A stretch of DNA of 64,000 nucleotides from Micromonospora craterilacus (GTDB lineage: Bacteria; Actinomycetota; Actinomycetes; Mycobacteriales; Micromonosporaceae). Location: NCBI RefSeq assembly GCF_003236315.1, contig NZ_POTY01000001.1, positions 57,137 to 121,136 of the forward strand, in the 5' to 3' direction. The notes below the pieces were generated by a model. It was not told the DNA's origin. It worked only from the letters and a program-made list of their open reading frames with translations, and ran no database searches. Positions 8,015 through 16,652 of the stretch are shown piece by piece. The position numbers and the translations under genes are program-made. Position 1 is the first letter of the stretch, and each line of letters starts with the position of its first letter.

Positions 8015-8914
8015 ATGCCCCCATACCCCCCGGCTTCCGCGTTCGCGCAAGCCGCCGAACAGGGACGCGTCTGTGTCCTGGCGGCCAAGGGCCAACGTGA
8101 CCTGCAAGAGCGCGTCGCCACCTACCGCAGCCTCTTCCCCGACCCGCCGGTCGACGGGGCGATGCTGAGCGCGCTGGCGATGTCCACCGCGTTCATCGCC
8201 CCGTGGTGCAGCGCCGCCGACCTGCGCACCGCGAACCGCACCTCGCTGTGGGTCACCGCCGAGGACTGGCAGATCGACTCCGTGGCCACCTCGATGGAGG
8301 CGGCCACCGCCGTCGCCAAAGCCTGCCTGTCCGTCGCGGCCGGAGCCGAACCGGCCACCGACGACCTGCTTGGACGGTTCCTCGCCGACATCCGCGACGA
8401 TCTCGCGGCCCGGCCGGCATTCCACCGTCTCGGCCAACTGTGGCAGGACGAGCTACGGCGGATGCTCGATGCCGAGCTGCGGGAGTGGCAGTGGAGAGCT
8501 GCCCGGGAAGCCGACCCGGCAGATCTTCCCGCCGCTGACGACTACCTGGCCAACGCCGCCGGCTACGGTGCGACCTGGGTGAACGTCTCCCATTGGATCG
8601 CCACCGGCGCCGTGGACACCGAGGCCCAGCTCACCGAGCTGGTCACCGCGAGCAAAGAGGTGGAGCAGGTACTGCGTCTGGTCAACGACCTGGCCAGCTA
8701 TGACCGCGACGTCAAGGCCGGCGACCTGAACATCCTGCTGCTGGGCGTCGACCGGGAGGAGGTGCGCCAGCAGGTCACCGACCGGCTCGACCGGTGCGAG
8801 AAGCTGCTGCACCCGCTTGAACGCACCTGCCCGCAGGAGGCCGTCTACCTACGGCGTGAGCTCGGCTTCACCACCGGTTTCTACCACGGCACCGACTTCT
8901 GGGGCGCACCGTGA
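8015..8914 (+). CDS. Class I terpene (diterpene) synthase
   Basis: 299 residues, all-alpha terpene synthase fold. The NSE/DTE metal motif is clear: NDLASYDRD at about residues 222-230 (N, S and final D as magnesium ligands). The first Asp-rich motif is degenerate, EDWQID near residue 83 rather than DDxxD, yet sits at the right position. The pairing with a class II cyclase implies that it ionises a copalyl-type bicyclic diphosphate. GGAG seven bases before ATG 8015 decides the start. The stop overlaps the next start by four bases (GTGA), so translation of the two synthases is coupled. Confidence 0.8.
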   Translation: MPPYPPASAFAQAAEQGRVCVLAAKGQRDLQERVATYRSLFPDPPVDGAMLSALAMSTAFIAPWCSAADLRTANRTSLWVTAEDWQIDSVATSMEAATAVAKACLSVAAGAEPATDDLLGRFLADIRDDLAARPAFHRLGQLWQDELRRMLDAELREWQWRAAREADPADLPAADDYLANAAGYGATWVNVSHWIATGAVDTEAQLTELVTASKEVEQVLRLVNDLASYDRDVKAGDLNILLLGVDREEVRQQVTDRLDRCEKLLHPLERTCPQEAVYLRRELGFTTGFYHGTDFWGAP

Positions 8915-10497
8915 CAACCGTTGACGGGTGGGCCGTCGCGCAGACCCCGACCGAGACCCGCGCTGACGTACATGGTGCGGCCGACGACCTCGTCGCCGAG
9001 ATGATGCGCGAGCCGGATGGGCGTACCTCGCCCTCCGTCTACGAGACCGCGCGGCTGGTGAGCCTCGCCCCGTGGCTGGCCGGTCATGCCGAACGGGTGT
9101 GGTACCTCCTCGACACCCAACGCCCGGACGGCGGCTGGGGGCCGCCCGGAGGCTACGCCCTCGTCCCCACCCTGAGCGCGACGGAGGCCCTGACCACGGC
9201 TCTGCGGTCGCCGCCCTCAGCGGACGTCCCGACCCTGGCGCGCGCCGTCGAGCGTGGGCTGGACGTGCTGTCCGGCCTGCTGCGCGATACCACTCCCCTG
9301 CCGGACACGCCGGCAGTCGACCTGATCGTGCCGGCGCTGATCGACGGGCTCAACCAGCACCTGACGGCCGAGCCGTGGCGATGGCCGGGTCACACCCGAC
9401 TGGACCTGCCGCCCGGGATGAGCCGCAGGCGGATCGATGCCGTCCGCCAGTTGGTGGCGAGCGGCGCACCGGTGCCCGACAAACTCCTGCACGCCCTGGA
9501 GGTGGTGGCCGACCTCGCCCCCCGCGCCCGGCGGGTGGCCCCGGTGCCGCCCGGCACCGTGGGTGCCTCGCCGGCGGCGACCGCGGCATGGCTCGGCGGA
9601 CCCGACCGCCCTGACGGCAGCGAGGCCTTGGCGTACCTGGAGGACACCGTCCGCTGCTACGGCGGCCCCGTGCCGTGTGCGACGCCGGTCACCGTTTTCG
9701 AACGCTCCTGGGTGACCAGCACGCTGGCCCGCTCGGGCATCGCCCTCACCGCTCCCCCGGGCCTGATCAGCAGCCTGACTGCCAACCTCGGTGCGGCGGG
9801 AACAGCGACCGGCCCCGGGCTGCCGGCCGATGCCGACACCACCTCCGTCACGCTGGTCGCGCTCGGCCGGCTCGGCGCCCCGGTGCCCGGCGACTGTCTG
9901 TGGTCCTACGAGACCGACGAGGGCTTCTGCACCTGGCCGGGTGAGGACGGGTTCAGCGTCACCACGAACGCCCACGTTCTCGACGCGCTCGGCCACCTGG
10001 CTGCCCGCGGCGAGGCGGAGCCACGGCACCACGCTGCCGTGCGGCGGCTGGTGACGGCTCTGCCGGAACGCCAGGATCCTCAGGGCAGCTGGTCGGACCG
10101 CTGGCATGCCTCGCGTCTCTACGCCACCGCCTGTTGCGTGCTGGCCCTGGCGGAGTTCGGCTCGGCGCATCCCACCACGGCGGAGGCACTCGCCCGTGCC
10201 GTCGACTGGACGCTCGCCACCCAACGCGGCGACGGCTCGTGGGGTACCTGGGCCGCCACCGCGGAGGAAACCGCATACGCTGTGCAGATTCTGATGACCG
10301 GCGGCCAGCAGCGACCAGCAGTGGTCGAAGCGGTCCGGCGTGGCTACGCGTACCTCTGCCGGACAGACGGGCAGGACGGGCCAGCGCTGTGGCACGACAA
10401 GGACCTCTACCAGCCGACGCTGATCGTCCGGGCAACCGTGATCGGGGCCAGGTACCAGGCCCTGGGTTGGCTTTCGTCGCTGCCCGTGTCCGCATGA
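8911..10497 (+). CDS. Class II diterpene cyclase with DxDT motif
   Basis: 528 residues with the beta/gamma double alpha-barrel repeats of class II cyclases. QW-like repeats are visible (QRPDGGWGPPGGY, QDPQGSWSDRW, QRGDGSWGTW). The protonation motif reads D307-A-D309-T-T-S, that is DxDT rather than the usual DxDD; a DxDTT variant is known from the Mycobacterium tuberculosis enzyme Rv3377c. GFCTWPGEDGFSVTTNAHVL matches the conserved region following it. The expected reaction is proton-initiated cyclisation of geranylgeranyl diphosphate to a labdane/halimane-type diphosphate, which the class I partner then processes. No GGPP synthase gene is in the window, so the substrate must come from elsewhere. 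Confidence 0.85.
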   Translation: MTTVDGWAVAQTPTETRADVHGAADDLVAEMMREPDGRTSPSVYETARLVSLAPWLAGHAERVWYLLDTQRPDGGWGPPGGYALVPTLSATEALTTALRSPPSADVPTLARAVERGLDVLSGLLRDTTPLPDTPAVDLIVPALIDGLNQHLTAEPWRWPGHTRLDLPPGMSRRRIDAVRQLVASGAPVPDKLLHALEVVADLAPRARRVAPVPPGTVGASPAATAAWLGGPDRPDGSEALAYLEDTVRCYGGPVPCATPVTVFERSWVTSTLARSGIALTAPPGLISSLTANLGAAGTATGPGLPADADTTSVTLVALGRLGAPVPGDCLWSYETDEGFCTWPGEDGFSVTTNAHVLDALGHLAARGEAEPRHHAAVRRLVTALPERQDPQGSWSDRWHASRLYATACCVLALAEFGSAHPTTAEALARAVDWTLATQRGDGSWGTWAATAEETAYAVQILMTGGQQRPAVVEAVRRGYAYLCRTDGQDGPALWHDKDLYQPTLIVRATVIGARYQALGWLSSLPVSA

Positions 10498-10569
10498 CCG
10501 CTGACGGGCACGTCGGAAGGCATGCCCCCAAACAGTTGTCCCTTGTGCACGCGGCCGTTAGCTCCGGTC

Positions 10570-10599
10570 TTGAGCCAATAGTCTGACAACTGCTAGCGT
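10570..10599 (+). promoter_or_regulatory. Possible promoter of the conservon
   Basis: TTGAGC and TAGCGT are separated by 18 bases, 81 bases upstream of the CvnA ATG. The match to the housekeeping consensus is moderate. It lies in the 182-base gap after the diterpene cyclase, suggesting that the conservon has its own transcript. Confidence 0.35.
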
Positions 10600-10679
10600 G
10601 CGTCGGTCTGCCTACACCGGCGGCTTGTTCGGCATGCTCCTGCCGGCAAGTTCCTCTCTGCTCGGCATCGGACGGTCAA

Positions 10680-13073
10680 ATGCGGTCTCGCACCACGAAT
10701 CTGCGCACAAAGGTAATTGCGCTCCTCGCATCGCTCGTTGCTCTCTGGGCGTTCGCCGCGTGGGTGACCCTGCGAGAGGGTGTCAGCCTTCTCGGCGTGC
10801 AGACGATCGACAGCCAGATCGTCTCACCCAGCGAGCCGTTGCTGCTTGACCTGCAGGTCGAACGCCGTCTCGCGGTCGCCTACCTCGGCGGCCCGAACGC
10901 CGCCCGCAAGGAGGCGCTCGACGCCGCCCGTCAGGCCGTCGACGAGAACGCCGCCGCCTTCAAGAGCAGCGCGCGCAGCTGGCGTGCCAGCCTGGCCGCC
11001 GGCGCCACCGCCGAAGAACGCGTCGACGAAGCAATTGCCGAGCTGGACGACCTCGTCGGCGTCCGTGAGTCCATCGACGCGCGCTCTATCGACCGTGCGA
11101 CCACCGTCAAGACCTACAGCACGCTCATCGAATCGCTGTTTGAGATCTACGACGTCGTCGGCACGCTCGACGATGTCGAAATTCAGCAGGACACGCGTAA
11201 CCTCATCGAGCTGTACCGCCTCCGAGAACTGATCTCACAAGAGGACGCGCTGCTCTCCGGCGTGCTCGCCGCCGGCCGAATGACGCCTGCGGAGCAGTTC
11301 CAGTTCACCGAGCTCGTCATCGCACAGCGGTTCCTCTCGGCTCGGACCCCGAGCCAACTCAACGAGACTGACCGGGCCGACTTCAACCAGGTCATCACCG
11401 GGCCGGCGTTCGTGCAGCTGCGCCAACTCGAGAACCGGATACTCGACAGCCGCGACACGACCCGGCCCCCGGTCACCGCCGCCGACTGGAACGACGGCTC
11501 CGGCGCCGCACTGACCCACCTTCAGGAGATGGTGCTCGGCAGCGGTGACAACGTGGTGCAACGGGCGGTCCCGGTCGCGGTCGGTGTCATCGTCCGGCTG
11601 GTTCTGGCCGCCGGCCTGGGCCTGCTCGCGGTTATCGCGTCGATCATCGTTTCGGTCACCACCGCGCGTGCCCTGGTGGCCCAACTCCAGCGGCTCCGCG
11701 ACGCGGCCCACCAGCTGGCCGACGACCGGCTGCCCGCGGTGGTGGAACGACTTCAGCACGGCGAGAAGGTCGACATCGCCGCAGAAGCCCCACCTCTCGA
11801 CTTCGGCGCCGACGAGATCGGGCAGGTGGGTCAAGCCTTCAACCGGGTCCAGGAGACGGCCATCCGTACGGCGGTCGAGCAGGCTGAGCTTCGCCGCAGC
11901 GTACGCGATGTGTTCCTGAGCCTGGCCCGGCGTACGCAGGCACTGGTCCACCGCCAACTGACCCTCCTCGACGAGATGGAGCGCCGCGAGCAGGACGCCG
12001 ACGATCTGGAGAACCTCTTCCGCGTCGACCACCTGGCCACCCGTATGCGGCGCAACGCCGAGAACCTCATCGTCCTGTCCGGTTCCACCCCGGGCCGCGC
12101 CTGGCGTCGCGAACTGCCGATGGTCGACATCGCCCGTGGCGCGGTCCAGGAGGTGGAGGACTACACCCGGGTCCGGGTGCTGCCGTTCGGGCAGGTACGA
12201 ATTGCCGGCCGCGTCGCCGGCGACGTCATCCACCTGCTCGCCGAGCTGATCGAGAACGCCCTGTCCTTCTCGCCTCCGCACACCGAGGTGGAGGTCAGGG
12301 GCCAGTCGGTGGCACGCGGCTTCGCCATCGAGATCGAGGACCGCGGCCTGGGCATGAGCGAGGAGGACCTCGCCGCCGCCAACGAACGCATCGCCACCCC
12401 CACCGAGTTCAACCTCGACGACGCAAACCAACTCGGCCTGTTCGTCATCAGCCACCTCGCCGTGAAACACGGAATCAGCGTGCGGCTGAAGGCATCTCCG
12501 TACGGCGGCACCACCGCCGTGGTACTCATCCCGATGGACCTGGTGAACGACGCCGAGGACGCCACCACGTCGAGCACCGGCGGCGGCAACCCGGGCAGCA
12601 CCGCCGACCCGGCCATCGCTGGCCATGGCTCACGCGCCGCCGCGCTGAACCCGACGTCGGTCGCCGTCGCGGAGCAGCCCCTGAACCCCCCGACGGTGGA
12701 GTTGCCGGCTGTTGCCCGCCCGGCGCAGCTTCGCAAGGCGGCGGATGCCGCCGCCAGCCGCGTGGATGAGCCGGCCAGCGGCACCATCCCCACGGCACAG
12801 CCGCCGGCCCCCACCGCAGCGCACACCGAGGGCGGGCTGCCCATGCGGCGCCGTCAGGCCAACCTTGCACCTCAGCTGCGCGACGGTGCCGCGCAGGAAG
12901 AGCAAACCCCGGGCGACGCTGACGAGGGTAGGTCGCCGGATGCCGTGCGTAACCTGATGAGCTCCTACCAGAGCGGCACCGTTCGCGGCCGCCGCGACGC
13001 CGCGCGTTCGCTCGGCGACGCGGAGCCACACCCTGCCGTCGACGATTCGTCGGCGACCGAAACCGATCGGTAA
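10680..13073 (+). CDS. cvnA: Conservon sensor kinase-like protein CvnA
   Basis: 797 residues. Transmembrane helix 1 (about residues 12-32), an extracellular helical nitrate/nitrite-sensor-like region, transmembrane helix 2 (about 297-330), a HAMP region (RLRDAAHQLADDRLP and following), a dimerisation region (SLARRTQALVHRQL), then a GHKL ATPase domain with N box LAELIENALSFSPP and G1 box EDRGLGM. The C-terminal 170 residues are Pro/Ala-rich and probably disordered. CvnA proteins start a membrane complex that gates a small GTPase (CvnD) through CvnB and CvnC; autophosphorylation is not established for the family. It is the first of four genes with overlaps or short gaps. The diterpene operon directly upstream suggests the target pathway, by position only. 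Confidence 0.9.
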   Translation: MRSRTTNLRTKVIALLASLVALWAFAAWVTLREGVSLLGVQTIDSQIVSPSEPLLLDLQVERRLAVAYLGGPNAARKEALDAARQAVDENAAAFKSSARSWRASLAAGATAEERVDEAIAELDDLVGVRESIDARSIDRATTVKTYSTLIESLFEIYDVVGTLDDVEIQQDTRNLIELYRLRELISQEDALLSGVLAAGRMTPAEQFQFTELVIAQRFLSARTPSQLNETDRADFNQVITGPAFVQLRQLENRILDSRDTTRPPVTAADWNDGSGAALTHLQEMVLGSGDNVVQRAVPVAVGVIVRLVLAAGLGLLAVIASIIVSVTTARALVAQLQRLRDAAHQLADDRLPAVVERLQHGEKVDIAAEAPPLDFGADEIGQVGQAFNRVQETAIRTAVEQAELRRSVRDVFLSLARRTQALVHRQLTLLDEMERREQDADDLENLFRVDHLATRMRRNAENLIVLSGSTPGRAWRRELPMVDIARGAVQEVEDYTRVRVLPFGQVRIAGRVAGDVIHLLAELIENALSFSPPHTEVEVRGQSVARGFAIEIEDRGLGMSEEDLAAANERIATPTEFNLDDANQLGLFVISHLAVKHGISVRLKASPYGGTTAVVLIPMDLVNDAEDATTSSTGGGNPGSTADPAIAGHGSRAAALNPTSVAVAEQPLNPPTVELPAVARPAQLRKAADAAASRVDEPASGTIPTAQPPAPTAAHTEGGLPMRRRQANLAPQLRDGAAQEEQTPGDADEGRSPDAVRNLMSSYQSGTVRGRRDAARSLGDAEPHPAVDDSSATETDR

Positions 13074-13090
13074 GAAAGAGGAACGGGCAA

Positions 13091-13507
13091 GTGCAGCAGA
13101 ACACTGCGGGGTCCGATCTGACCTGGCTGCTCAACGACCTGGTCGGGCGCGTCAAGCAGACCAAGCATGCCGTCGTGCTGTCAGTCGACGGCCTGCCCAT
13201 GGCGTCCTCGGACGAGCTCAGCAAGGACGACGCCGACCACCTGGCCGCGATGGCCTCCGGCATTCAGAGCCTCGCCAAGGGCGCAGGCAAGCGGTTTGGC
13301 GGCGGTCCGGTGCGCCAGACCATCATCGAGATGCAGTCGTCGTTCCTGTTCGTGTCGGCTGCCGGGAGCGGTGCGTGCCTTGCCGTCCTCGCGGCCGAGG
13401 ACGCCGACGTCGGCCTGGTCGCCTACGAAATGGCGATGATCGTGACCCGGGCCGGCAAGTTCCTCGCCTCACCATCCAGGTCGAGCATTCAGCCCACCAA
13501 CAACTAG
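13091..13507 (+). CDS. cvnB: Conservon roadblock/LC7 protein CvnB
   Basis: 138 residues of roadblock/LC7 fold: LTWLLNDLVGRVKQTKHAVVLSVDGLPMASS is the conserved first helix and strand, and the central EMQSSFLFV strand follows. In bacteria these proteins form dimers that bind a partner Ras-like GTPase and act as GAP or scaffold (MglB-like). GTG start with AGAGGAA eight bases upstream, 17 bases after CvnA. It bridges CvnA and CvnD in the conservon model. Confidence 0.92.
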   Translation: MQQNTAGSDLTWLLNDLVGRVKQTKHAVVLSVDGLPMASSDELSKDDADHLAAMASGIQSLAKGAGKRFGGGPVRQTIIEMQSSFLFVSAAGSGACLAVLAAEDADVGLVAYEMAMIVTRAGKFLASPSRSSIQPTNN

Positions 13508-13515
13508 GGGCCGCC

Positions 13516-13893
13516 ATGACGAAGCCAGACGCCGATCCGCGTTGGATAGACGAGGACGCAGGACCCGTAGTCCGGCCATATGCCATGACCGGCGGGCGGG
13601 CCAAGCCGACCAACCGCTTCAACGTGGTCGCGCTGGTGTTCGCCGCACGGCCGGCACCGCCGCTGGAGGTGTGGATGGTGCCGGAGCACACCCAGATCAT
13701 CGACCTCTGCCAGCGCCCGCTCGCGCTGGCGGAGGTCGCCGCCCACCTCCGGCTACCGCTCGGCACCGTCAATGTCCTGCTCGACGGACTGGTCGCGCGC
13801 GGGCTCGTGCAGGTCACCGACCCCCGTCCAGCCGCCACACTTCCCGACGACAGCGTATTCGAGGCGCTCATCCATGGACTACGTAACCTCTGA
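13516..13893 (+). CDS. cvnC: Conservon DUF742 protein CvnC
   Basis: 125 residues matching the DUF742 family: VRPYAMTGGRAKP at the start, then a predicted winged-helix region (LCQRPLALAEVAAHLRLPLGTVNVLLDGLVARGLV). The biochemical role is unsettled in the family; it is an invariant conservon member and may bind DNA or the GTPase. The ATG at 13516 is preferred over longer frames since the family N-terminus begins about ten residues before the VRPY motif. It starts nine bases after CvnB and its end overlaps CvnD by 20 bases. Confidence 0.9.
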   Translation: MTKPDADPRWIDEDAGPVVRPYAMTGGRAKPTNRFNVVALVFAARPAPPLEVWMVPEHTQIIDLCQRPLALAEVAAHLRLPLGTVNVLLDGLVARGLVQVTDPRPAATLPDDSVFEALIHGLRNL

Positions 13894-14485
13894 TCGGGAG
13901 GGTCAGCGGACTCTCCCCACCGCCGTGAAGATCCTCGTCGCGGGTGGCTTCGGCGTCGGCAAGACCACTCTCGTCGGAGCGGTCAGCGAGACCAAACCCC
14001 TGCGTACCGAGGAGGTCCTCTCCGAGCAGGGCGTCGGCGTCGACGACATCACCGGCGTCGAGGCGAAGTCGACCACGACAGTGGCGATGGACTTCGGCCG
14101 GATCACGATCAGCGACGACCTTGTTCTGTACCTGTTCGGCACTCCCGGCCAGGACCGGTTCTGGTTCGTCTGGGACGAGCTGGCTCTCGGTGCCCTGGGC
14201 GCTGTCGTCCTTGCCGACACCCGTCGGCTCGACGGCTGCTTCCCGTCCATCGACTACTTCGAGCAGGCGGGGCTGCCATTCATCGTCGCCGTCAACTGCT
14301 TCGACGGTGCGCGCCGCTACGGGCTGGAGGAGGTGCGGTTGGCGCTGGACCTCGATCCCGGCGTTCCGGTCGTGCTGTGCGATGCGCGCAGCCGACAGTC
14401 CTCCAAAGACGCCCTCATCGCCCTGCTTCAGCACGTCATGAAGGGGCGAGGCCTGTCCCGCACGCCGGAGCCGGTGGGTTACTGA
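13874..14485 (+). CDS. cvnD: Conservon Ras-like GTPase CvnD
   Basis: 203 residues. P-loop GGFGVGKTT (G1), a Thr-rich switch I region (DDITGVEAKSTTT), G3 motif GTPGQDRFW in place of DxxG, and VNCFD in the G4 position. This is the ATP/GTP-binding protein of the conservon, related to MglA/Ras-like GTPases, expected to bind guanine nucleotide at the membrane and act as the output switch. The ATG lies inside the end of cvnC. No second P450 (CvnE) follows, but one is present in the diterpene operon upstream. Confidence 0.92.
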   Translation: MDYVTSDREGQRTLPTAVKILVAGGFGVGKTTLVGAVSETKPLRTEEVLSEQGVGVDDITGVEAKSTTTVAMDFGRITISDDLVLYLFGTPGQDRFWFVWDELALGALGAVVLADTRRLDGCFPSIDYFEQAGLPFIVAVNCFDGARRYGLEEVRLALDLDPGVPVVLCDARSRQSSKDALIALLQHVMKGRGLSRTPEPVGY

Positions 14486-14669
14486 CCGGGCCTCGGGATG
14501 ACAGCCCACGGTTGGCGCAGTGCGCACCCTCGATGGCACAAAAAATCAACAGCCTGCGGCAGGCCGACGGAGACCATTGATCGACGAGTGGTCCCGGAGC
14601 CAGAGCGAGGAGTCGCGGAACGGGAAGAGTCGACGGGGGTTCGCTCAGCACCGGAACCACGCGCCGCAG

Positions 14670-14741
14670 CCGCTCCCCGGCGTGTAGCTCGTCACCGCGA
14701 TCCCCGCCCTGGGGCCACACCTCCCGGGGCGGGGAGCGGCT
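14670..14741. repeat. Long-range inverted repeat in a non-coding gap
   Basis: GCCGCTCCCCG (14670-14680) and its exact complement (14731-14741) are 50 bases apart in the 366-base gap between CvnD and the carboxypeptidase. The pair could fold into a branched RNA. I see no gene in the rest of this gap. Confidence 0.4.
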
Positions 14742-14790
14742 CCCACCGCGTGCCCGGCAACCGGCGCGTCGTGTCCAAGCCCTTCCGCAC

Positions 14791-14831
14791 AGCGGGGGTC
14801 CACCCTCCGGATGGAAGGGTGGACCCCCGCT
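14791..14831. terminator. Strong bidirectional hairpin terminator
   Basis: Perfect 16-bp stem (AGCGGGGGTCCACCCT and its complement) with a nine-base loop, 21 bases beyond the stop of the minus-strand carboxypeptidase gene. It also closes off transcription from the conservon side. Confidence 0.85.
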
Positions 14832-14851
14832 ACCGTCAACTGCGGTCGAGA

Positions 14852-15973
14852 TCAGAACTCACACTGGTTGGGGAACTTGTCACAGGTGGAGATCGTGGCA
14901 CCCCGTGCCGGGATCTCGTCCCACCGGTCGGCGTCCACGTTCGCGAGCGAACCGTCGCTCATCGAGTCGATGATGGCCCAGAGCCCGTTGACGTTCTGCT
15001 TGACGATGTAGCCACTGCTCTTGTGGCCGATGCCGCCGCGCGACTCGAAGAACATCGCGTTGCTACGCCAGTTGACGTACTCGCCCTGCGGCCCCGGCGC
15101 GTTGAGCATCGCGGCTGAGGTGACGCCCTCCGGGATGTTGATGTACGGGTAGCGCGTCACGTTGACGACGCCGCTCTTGCCTGCGGCGTCCGCGGCCACG
15201 ACGCTCATCCGGCGGACCGTGTCCCACTGCTGGGAGGTGAGCATGCCGGGGTCGAGCGAGATGCCGACCGAGAACGTGGTCATCTCGTCGGTGTCGCCGA
15301 CGTAGTACGTACCCTGGTGGTGCAGGTCGATCATGTGGTGCGGCAGGAAGTCGGCCCAGGCGTACCAGAATGCCCGCGACTCGACGGCGCGGTGCTGGGT
15401 GTAGCTGGTGAAGGTCCGCTCAGGAAGCGGGGCCTGACCGAGGCCGGCTCGGACGGAGTTGAGCTGGTCGAAGATCCGGCGGTCGACACCCCAGTCGCGG
15501 TTGAGGTCGACGTTGTGGATGCTGTCCTGCCGGCGGAATGCCTCGAAGCCGTCGGGGTTGTAGATCGGGATGATCGCGAAGCTGATCTCCTTCAACACCT
15601 CCCGCGCGTGCTTACCACCGGCCACCAGGGTCTTCAGGAAGTCCAGCGACGCTTCGGCGCCATACGGCTCGTTGCCGTGGATCCGACCCTGGATCCAGAC
15701 CCGGGTGTTGCCGGTGCCGATGTACGCGACGTGCAGTGGACGGCCCTGGCCGCTGCGGCCAACCTCCTCCACCCGGAGTGCGCCCTTGCTGCGGGCCTCC
15801 AGCGAGCGGAGTTCGGCGGCAACCTCCGCGGCGCTGAGCATCGAGGAGCGGTTGACGGCCCCCTGGCTCGGCGGCACGAACGGCCCGTCGGCGTTGGCCA
15901 CCCCCGGCGCGGCCATGGGGGCGATGAGTAACGCGGCAAGCAGGGCAATGTAACGGCGGCGAGGTCTGGACAC
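14852..15973 (-). CDS. Secreted M14-family zinc carboxypeptidase
   Basis: 373 residues. A Sec signal peptide (residues 1 to about 29, RRRYIALLAALLIAPMAAPG then ANA-D). The M14 zinc site is visible: GRIHGNEPYG gives H99 and E102, and DLHHQG gives the later His at about 218/219; FFESRGG supplies the catalytic Glu (E310). DLNRDW and the R/N-binding region fit carboxypeptidase A-type proteins. It should remove C-terminal residues from peptides outside the cell. GTG start with AAGGGA eight bases upstream. It is a single-gene unit, flanked downstream by a strong terminator. Confidence 0.88.
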   Translation of the reverse strand: MSRPRRRYIALLAALLIAPMAAPGVANADGPFVPPSQGAVNRSSMLSAAEVAAELRSLEARSKGALRVEEVGRSGQGRPLHVAYIGTGNTRVWIQGRIHGNEPYGAEASLDFLKTLVAGGKHAREVLKEISFAIIPIYNPDGFEAFRRQDSIHNVDLNRDWGVDRRIFDQLNSVRAGLGQAPLPERTFTSYTQHRAVESRAFWYAWADFLPHHMIDLHHQGTYYVGDTDEMTTFSVGISLDPGMLTSQQWDTVRRMSVVAADAAGKSGVVNVTRYPYINIPEGVTSAAMLNAPGPQGEYVNWRSNAMFFESRGGIGHKSSGYIVKQNVNGLWAIIDSMSDGSLANVDADRWDEIPARGATISTCDKFPNQCEF

Positions 15974-16355
15974 TTGTGACGTCCCTTCTGGCGGCGACTT
16001 TCCTATTCGGAAGGTCAGACGGTCCGATCATTCAACAAGCGACGTTCTCCCAGGTCAAGGGCCAACATCAACTCCCATCGGCGCTCCGCGCCGGTACCGC
16101 CGACGCCGCGATGTGGGCCGAAGTGAACCGACTTGTAGTGAAAGGACCGAGGCGCTCAGAGGTCGTTACGGGCCAACTCGGTGGGGATTCTCCGCTTGTG
16201 TCGCGGCGGATGGGCGGCGAGGACACCGGGGATCGCTGCAACAAATGTCTGTTGTTCGGCCGCCGCCGGCAGGCCGTCGATCCCGCCCGTCCAGCGGACC
16301 AGGACCGCGCACTAAGCGCTACGGTTCAGCGGCGGTGCGGGCCCCGGAAGGCCCA
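15974..16355. other. Non-coding stretch upstream of the carboxypeptidase
   Basis: This 382-base part of the gap up to 16652 should hold the promoter of the minus-strand carboxypeptidase. I see no convincing gene, conserved RNA or clear -35/-10 pair. The stretch 16387-16652, beyond the hairpin, also shows nothing identifiable. Confidence 0.4.
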
Positions 16356-16386
16356 ATGCCGGAGCACGCCACGCGTGCTCCGGCAT
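16356..16386. terminator. Hairpin terminator after the ThuA gene
   Basis: Perfect 14-bp stem (ATGCCGGAGCACGC and its complement) with a three-base loop, about 270 bases downstream of the ThuA gene stop on the minus strand. It probably ends the long sugar operon. Confidence 0.75.
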
Positions 16387-16652
16387 CGGTCGGGAGCCGG
16401 CCGGCACCGGCTCGCCGTCCTCCGCTCACAGCTCGGCCCTCAGTTATGCGCCGGCTGCGAGCAGCTAGTGCGGACCGATTCGTCGGGTCTGAGAGCGACC
16501 GACAACAGGACTGGCGGGGGCTGCGCCACCACCGCCCTATTGCCGGTCGGTCTTACTCGAACAGGGACAGGGTCAGCGTCGAGGTGTACGCACCCGCGGC
16601 GAGCCGCTTAGGACTCCATGTATTCATTCGATCTCTCCGTTGCTGCGTTCAG

